Shown here piece by piece: positions 60,711 through 64,000 of a stretch of DNA of 64,000 bases. This DNA comes from Streptomyces ochraceiscleroticus. GTDB taxonomy: Bacteria; Actinomycetota; Actinomycetes; Streptomycetales; Streptomycetaceae. Every line of letters begins with the position of its first letter. Position 1 is the first letter of the stretch. The notes under the pieces were generated by a model. It worked only from the letters and a program-made list of their open reading frames with translations, was not told the origin of the DNA and ran no database searches. The stretch covers positions 1 to 64,000 of the forward strand of contig NZ_JOAX01000005.1 in NCBI RefSeq assembly GCF_000720485.1, written 5' to 3'. The translations under genes and the position numbers were made by a program.

Positions 60711-61915
60711 CAGTCGTGCACCGAGCCGTCCAGGCGCCGCGCCACGGGGAGGTAGCGGGCCTGGTAGGGGAAGCGCTCGGCGGCCTTCTCGTCGTACTCG
60801 ACGCCCAGCCCCGGCTCCTCCGACGCGTGGAGCATGCCGTCGGCGAAGGTCACGCCGCTGCGGAAGACCTCCGCCGTCTCGTCCGCGTGCGCCATGTACT
60901 CCTGGATTCCGAAGTTCGGGACCGCGGTGTCGAGGTGCACGGCGGCGGCGAGGGTGACGGGGGAGAGGTCCGTTGCCCCGTGCGAACCGGTCCTGACCTG
61001 GTAGAGCGCCGCCAGGTCGAAGATCCGCCGCAGATGCGTGATGCCGCCCGCGTGCACGACGCTGGTGCGCACGTAGTCGATGAGCTGCTCGGTGATCAGG
61101 CGCTGCACATCCCAGATGGATGTCAGTACCTCCCCCACCGCGACCGGCGTCGTCGTGTGCTGCCGGATGAGCCGGAACGCCTCCTGGTTCTCGGCCGGCG
61201 TCGGGTCCTCCATCCAGAACAGCCGGCAGTCCTCGACCTGCTTGCCGAAGCGGGCCGCCTCGATCGGGGTGAGCCGGTGGTGCACGTCGTGCAGGAGGTG
61301 GAAGCCGAAGCCGCAGCGCTCGCGGACCGCCTCCAGGTAGGTGGGCGCGAAGCGGAGGTACGCCTCGGTGTCCCAGGGCTGCTCGTCGGGGAGCGAGGTG
61401 GCGGCCGGCTCGTAGACCTTGCCCTTGCGTACGCCGTACGTACCGCCGACGTCGGGGACGGCGGCCTGGGCGCGCACGGCCTTGTAGCCGAGGCCGAGGA
61501 ACCGCTCGACGTCGTCGATCAGGGAGGCGGTGTCCGTGCCGCTGGCGTGGGCGTAGACCATGACGCCGTCGCGCGAGCGGCCGCCGAGAAGCTGGTAGAC
61601 GGGCAGGCCCGCGACCTTGCCCTTGATGTCCCACAGCGCCGTGTCGACGGCGGAGATCGCGGTCATCGTGACCGGCCCGCCGCGCCAGTACGCGCCCCGG
61701 TAGAGGTACTGCCACATGTCCTCGATGCGCGCCGGATCCTTGCCGATCAGCAGCGGTACGAGGTGGTCGCGCAGGTAGCTCGCCACGGCGAGCTCGCGGC
61801 CGTTCAGCGTGGCGTCGCCCAGGCCGGTCACGCCGTCCGAGGTCGTGATGCGCAGGGTGACGAAGGTCCGCCCCGGCGAGGCGACGAACACCTCGACACG
61901 CTCGATCTTGCTCAC
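60707..61915 (-). CDS. rspA: RspA / D-mannonate dehydratase-like enolase-superfamily enzyme
   Basis: 402 aa. Capping domain [23 protein letters not shown]; barrel motifs [37 protein letters not shown] and [10 protein letters not shown] supply metal ligands and acid/base residues of the ManD family, which dehydrates D-mannonate or D-gluconate to 2-keto-3-deoxygluconate. Specificity cannot be read from sequence alone. GTG start with AGGA upstream; first gene of the operon. Confidence 0.88.
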   Translation of the reverse strand: MSKIERVEVFVASPGRTFVTLRITTSDGVTGLGDATLNGRELAVASYLRDHLVPLLIGKDPARIEDMWQYLYRGAYWRGGPVTMTAISAVDTALWDIKGKVAGLPVYQLLGGRSRDGVMVYAHASGTDTASLIDDVERFLGLGYKAVRAQAAVPDVGGTYGVRKGKVYEPAATSLPDEQPWDTEAYLRFAPTYLEAVRERCGFGFHLLHDVHHRLTPIEAARFGKQVEDCRLFWMEDPTPAENQEAFRLIRQHTTTPVAVGEVLTSIWDVQRLITEQLIDYVRTSVVHAGGITHLRRIFDLAALYQVRTGSHGATDLSPVTLAAAVHLDTAVPNFGIQEYMAHADETAEVFRSGVTFADGMLHASEEPGLGVEYDEKAAERFPYQARYLPVARRLDGSVHDW

Positions 61916-62004
61916 AGGTTCCTGCTCCTTCGGAGACCTCGAGGATGGGGGCGCCGCGTCGACGGGTGCGGCGCTCGCCTGGCCCGACCACTGGCCGACC
62001 GGCA

Positions 62005-62075
62005 CTGGTATACAAGCACTGGTCGAGCAGGTGCGCAATACTTTGGAAACGTCTCTTGAAACACTGATCGACCAG
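62005..62075. promoter_or_regulatory. Divergent control region of the uronate operon
   Basis: CTGGTATACAAG (62005-62016) with GTATAC core is a FadR-type GntR half-dyad overlapping a possible minus-strand -10 of rspA. CTGGTCGA (62019-62026) and TCGACCAG (62068-62075) form a wider inverted repeat with a 41-bp spacer. Confidence 0.45.
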
Positions 62076-62114
62076 CGTGGAGGGGAAGGCCGCGGGCCCC
62101 GATACGATGAGCGC

Positions 62115-62828
62115 ATGGCCCGATCGAACCGGCAGCGAACCAGCCGCCGCGCCGTCTACGAGACGCTGCGCCGCAAGGTTCTGACCCTCGAACTCCCCCC
62201 GGGCGCCGCGCTGTCCGAGAACGAGCTCGCGGCCGCTCTGGGGGTGAGCCGTACGCCGGTACGGGAGAGCCTCATCCTGCTGTCGCAGGAGGGCCTGGTG
62301 CAGATCTTCCCGCAGGTCGGCTCGTTCGTCTCGCGCGTCGACCCGGCCAAGGTCGCCGACGCGCAGTTCCTGCGCGAGGCCGTGGAGCTGGCGGCCCTGG
62401 ACGACCTCCCGGCCGAGCTCGACGCGGACCTCGTCGAGGAGCTGCGGCGCAATCTCGCCGAGCAGGAGCGCCCGGGCCTGGACCTGGAGGACTTCTTCGA
62501 GCTGGATGAGGCGTTCCATCACGCCCTGCTGCGGCTGAGCGGACACGGCAGCGCCTGGGCGACCGTGGTCTCGGCCAAGGGGCACCTGGACCGGGCGCGC
62601 CGGCTCGGGCTCTACGACACCGCCACCCCGACGGGCTTCGCCGCCCAGCATGTCGAGATCTTCGAAGCGGTGCTCGGCGGTGACGCCGCCCTCGCCCGCT
62701 CGGCCATGCGCACCCACCTCCGCGCGGTCTTCGACGACGTCGAGCGCGTCCGCGCCCGCTCACCCGAACTCTTCGCCAAGGACACGGGCTCGGTCCCGGT
62801 CCGCCGCAATGTTGTGGTGTGGGAGTAA
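62115..62828 (+). CDS. FadR-subfamily GntR regulator of the uronate operon
   Basis: 237 aa. HTH at about 10-70 ([55 protein letters not shown]) and FCD domain ([30 protein letters not shown]). Divergent from the rspA operon, its likely target. ATG at 62115. Confidence 0.9.
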   Translation: MARSNRQRTSRRAVYETLRRKVLTLELPPGAALSENELAAALGVSRTPVRESLILLSQEGLVQIFPQVGSFVSRVDPAKVADAQFLREAVELAALDDLPAELDADLVEELRRNLAEQERPGLDLEDFFELDEAFHHALLRLSGHGSAWATVVSAKGHLDRARRLGLYDTATPTGFAAQHVEIFEAVLGGDAALARSAMRTHLRAVFDDVERVRARSPELFAKDTGSVPVRRNVVVWE

Positions 62829-62858
62829 CGGTCGACCACTCGCCTGTGGCCGGCAGTA

Positions 62859-62896
62859 CGGCCCCCGTTCCTCCGAGGTAGGAGGGACGGGGGCCG
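62859..62896. terminator. Strong bidirectional terminator
   Basis: CGGCCCCCGTTCCTCC (62859-62874) pairs over 16 bases (one T-G) with GGAGGGACGGGGGCCG (62881-62896) across a 6-nt loop, between convergent genes. Confidence 0.85.
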
Positions 62897-62911
62897 CTGT
62901 GCGGGGGCGTG

Positions 62912-64000
62912 TCAGAGGCTCGCGTCGCGGTGGGTCGGGCGGCCGTCGAGGACCGTGAGGAGGACCGGGAGGTCGGCGAGGTCGGCGGCCGGGGTGGTGA
63001 GGGGGTTGTCCGCGAAGGCCGTGAGGTCGGCGCGGTGGCCGACGGCGAGGCGGCCGGACTCGTGCTCCTCGCCCGCCGCGTAGGCCGCGTTGACGGTCAT
63101 GGCCTGGAGGGCTTCCAGGGCGGTCAGCGCCTGGCCGGGGCCGTGCGCGGGCTGGGTGAGGTCGCGGGTGGGGCGACGGTGGCGGGCCCCGGCCATGACG
63201 GTGAGCGGCGGGTACGGCGCGATCGGCCAGTCCGAGCCGAGGACGACCGTGGCGCCAAAGTCCCACAGGTCGCGGCAGCGCCAGGCGCGCGCGGCACGCT
63301 CCTCGCCGAGCCGGCGGGACCAGTTGTCGGTGTGGTCGGCGCGGGTGAAGTCGCAGCAGTGGGTGGGCTGCATGGACGCGATGACGTCGAGCTCGGCGAA
63401 GCGGCGCACGGTGTCGTCGGGCACGGTCTCGATGTGCTCGACCCGGTGCCGGACCGGGCCGGCACCCGTGGTGCGGGCCTTCTCGACGGAGTCGAGGACG
63501 TGCCGCACGGCCGCGTCACCGATCGCGTGGGTGGCGGTGGCCACCCCGGCCCGGTGCAGCTCGCCAATGGCGTGGGTGTACGCGGCCGGGTCCGGCCAGA
63601 AGGCGTGCGTGGACTCGCCGTGGCAGTCGGGGCGCTCCAGCCAGGCGGTGCCGTTGTCGATGGTGCCGTCCATGAAGAGCTTGACGCCCGCGGTCCGCCA
63701 GAGCCGGCCGCCGGTGCCCTGCTGCTCGATCAGCGCCCGCAGCGCGTCGTCGTCGGCGCCGGGCTGGCACCAGGGCGCGACCCGCAGCCGCAGCGGCAGT
63801 TCAGCGGCCGCGTCCAGTTCCGCGTACAGGGCGAGGCTGTCGCCATTGGCGTCCATCGCGTGCCCGCCGGTGAGTCCGGTGGCGGCCATCTCCTGCAGGG
63901 CGGTGACGAGGCGGTCGCGGCGCTCCGCGCGGGTCGGCCGGGGCGCCGCGCGCTCGACGAGCTCGCAGGCGGCGTCCTCCAGGAGCAGTCCGGTGGGCCG
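62912..64000 (-). CDS. YtcJ-like amidohydrolase, partial
   Basis: At least 362 residues; the frame is open to the window edge, so the N-terminus (with the first metal-binding HxH) lies beyond it. Seen: GVKLFMDGTIDNGTAWL, ATHAIGDAAVRHVLD, RHRVEHIETV, VVLGSDWPIAPYPP and the C-terminal VGHRADLTAFADNPL. Amidohydro_3 family enzyme; hydrolyses an unknown amide or C-N bond. Confidence 0.88.
   Translation of the reverse strand, partial: RPTGLLLEDAACELVERAAPRPTRAERRDRLVTALQEMAATGLTGGHAMDANGDSLALYAELDAAAELPLRLRVAPWCQPGADDDALRALIEQQGTGGRLWRTAGVKLFMDGTIDNGTAWLERPDCHGESTHAFWPDPAAYTHAIGELHRAGVATATHAIGDAAVRHVLDSVEKARTTGAGPVRHRVEHIETVPDDTVRRFAELDVIASMQPTHCCDFTRADHTDNWSRRLGEERAARAWRCRDLWDFGATVVLGSDWPIAPYPPLTVMAGARHRRPTRDLTQPAHGPGQALTALEALQAMTVNAAYAAGEEHESGRLAVGHRADLTAFADNPLTTPAADLADLPVLLTVLDGRPTHRDASL

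Overview
The window is high-GC actinobacterial DNA and reads as chromosomal Streptomyces. Evidence: strong third-position G+C, many GTG starts, ATGA/GTGA stop-start overlaps, Tat and lipoprotein signals, and families typical of the genus (MatB/MatC, SigE-family ECF sigma, MsiK-type sugar ABC systems without an ATPase, quercetinase QueD). I see no rRNA, tRNA, CRISPR array, integrase or transposase.

Region A (1-22.5 kb) is mixed metabolic and regulatory. It holds a PhzF-like enzyme, a PadR regulator with a candidate operator, an SRPBCC protein, a Clp-N protein, two EamA exporters, FMN-binding split-barrel proteins (one an N-terminally truncated remnant), a MocR-type regulator, a DUF4180 protein and two LysR regulators. 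At 9.9-15.6 kb lies a malonate cluster: a GntR regulator divergent from a MatC-type transporter, MatB malonyl-CoA synthetase, and a fused carboxyltransferase where a malonyl-CoA decarboxylase might be expected. A split-barrel protein, an isochorismatase-fold protein without the usual catalytic residues, a Rieske lipoprotein, an AidB-like acyl-CoA dehydrogenase and an S9 peptidase follow.

Region B (22.6-51.6 kb) is a large pectin / rhamnogalacturonan-I utilisation locus. Operon 1 (22746-31814, +) encodes a sugar-binding lipoprotein, two permeases, a YesL-like protein, a PL26-type exolyase, a CE12 acetylesterase and a GH51 arabinofuranosidase. A PL11 rhamnogalacturonan lyase lies on the minus strand. 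Divergent from it is an ECF sigma gene overlapping a single-pass membrane protein with an extracellular domain, followed by a PL3 pectate lyase. Operon 2 (36201-50561, +) runs GntR regulator, DapA-family enzyme, IlvD/Edd dehydratase, two permeases, Gfo/Idh/MocA oxidoreductase, PmoA-like protein, GH43, PL1-CE8 fusion, sugar-binding lipoprotein, CE12 and PL1. The enzymes would cut, deacetylate and demethylate pectin outside the cell, import oligomers, and feed sugar acids to central metabolism. Neither ABC system has its own ATPase. A secreted cutinase closely resembling Thermobifida/LCC polyester hydrolases follows.

Region C (51.6-64 kb) holds a LuxR regulator lacking the usual ATPase domain, a MarR regulator divergent from queD plus an esterase (with two operator palindromes), a small P-loop kinase, and a uronate/aldonate operon (RspA-type dehydratase, UxuB-type dehydrogenase, MFS transporter, idonate-dehydrogenase-like enzyme) divergent from its GntR regulator. 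A YtcJ-like amidohydrolase runs off the right edge. Pectin, cutin and flavonoid degradation together suggest a plant-litter or plant-associated lifestyle.

The most interesting leads are the ECF/membrane-protein pair between two pectinolytic genes that share a promoter-like motif, the 14-bp operator-like sequence shared 22 kb apart, the PETase-like cutinase, and a Streptomyces-type small palindromic repeat inserted in frame in GH43.
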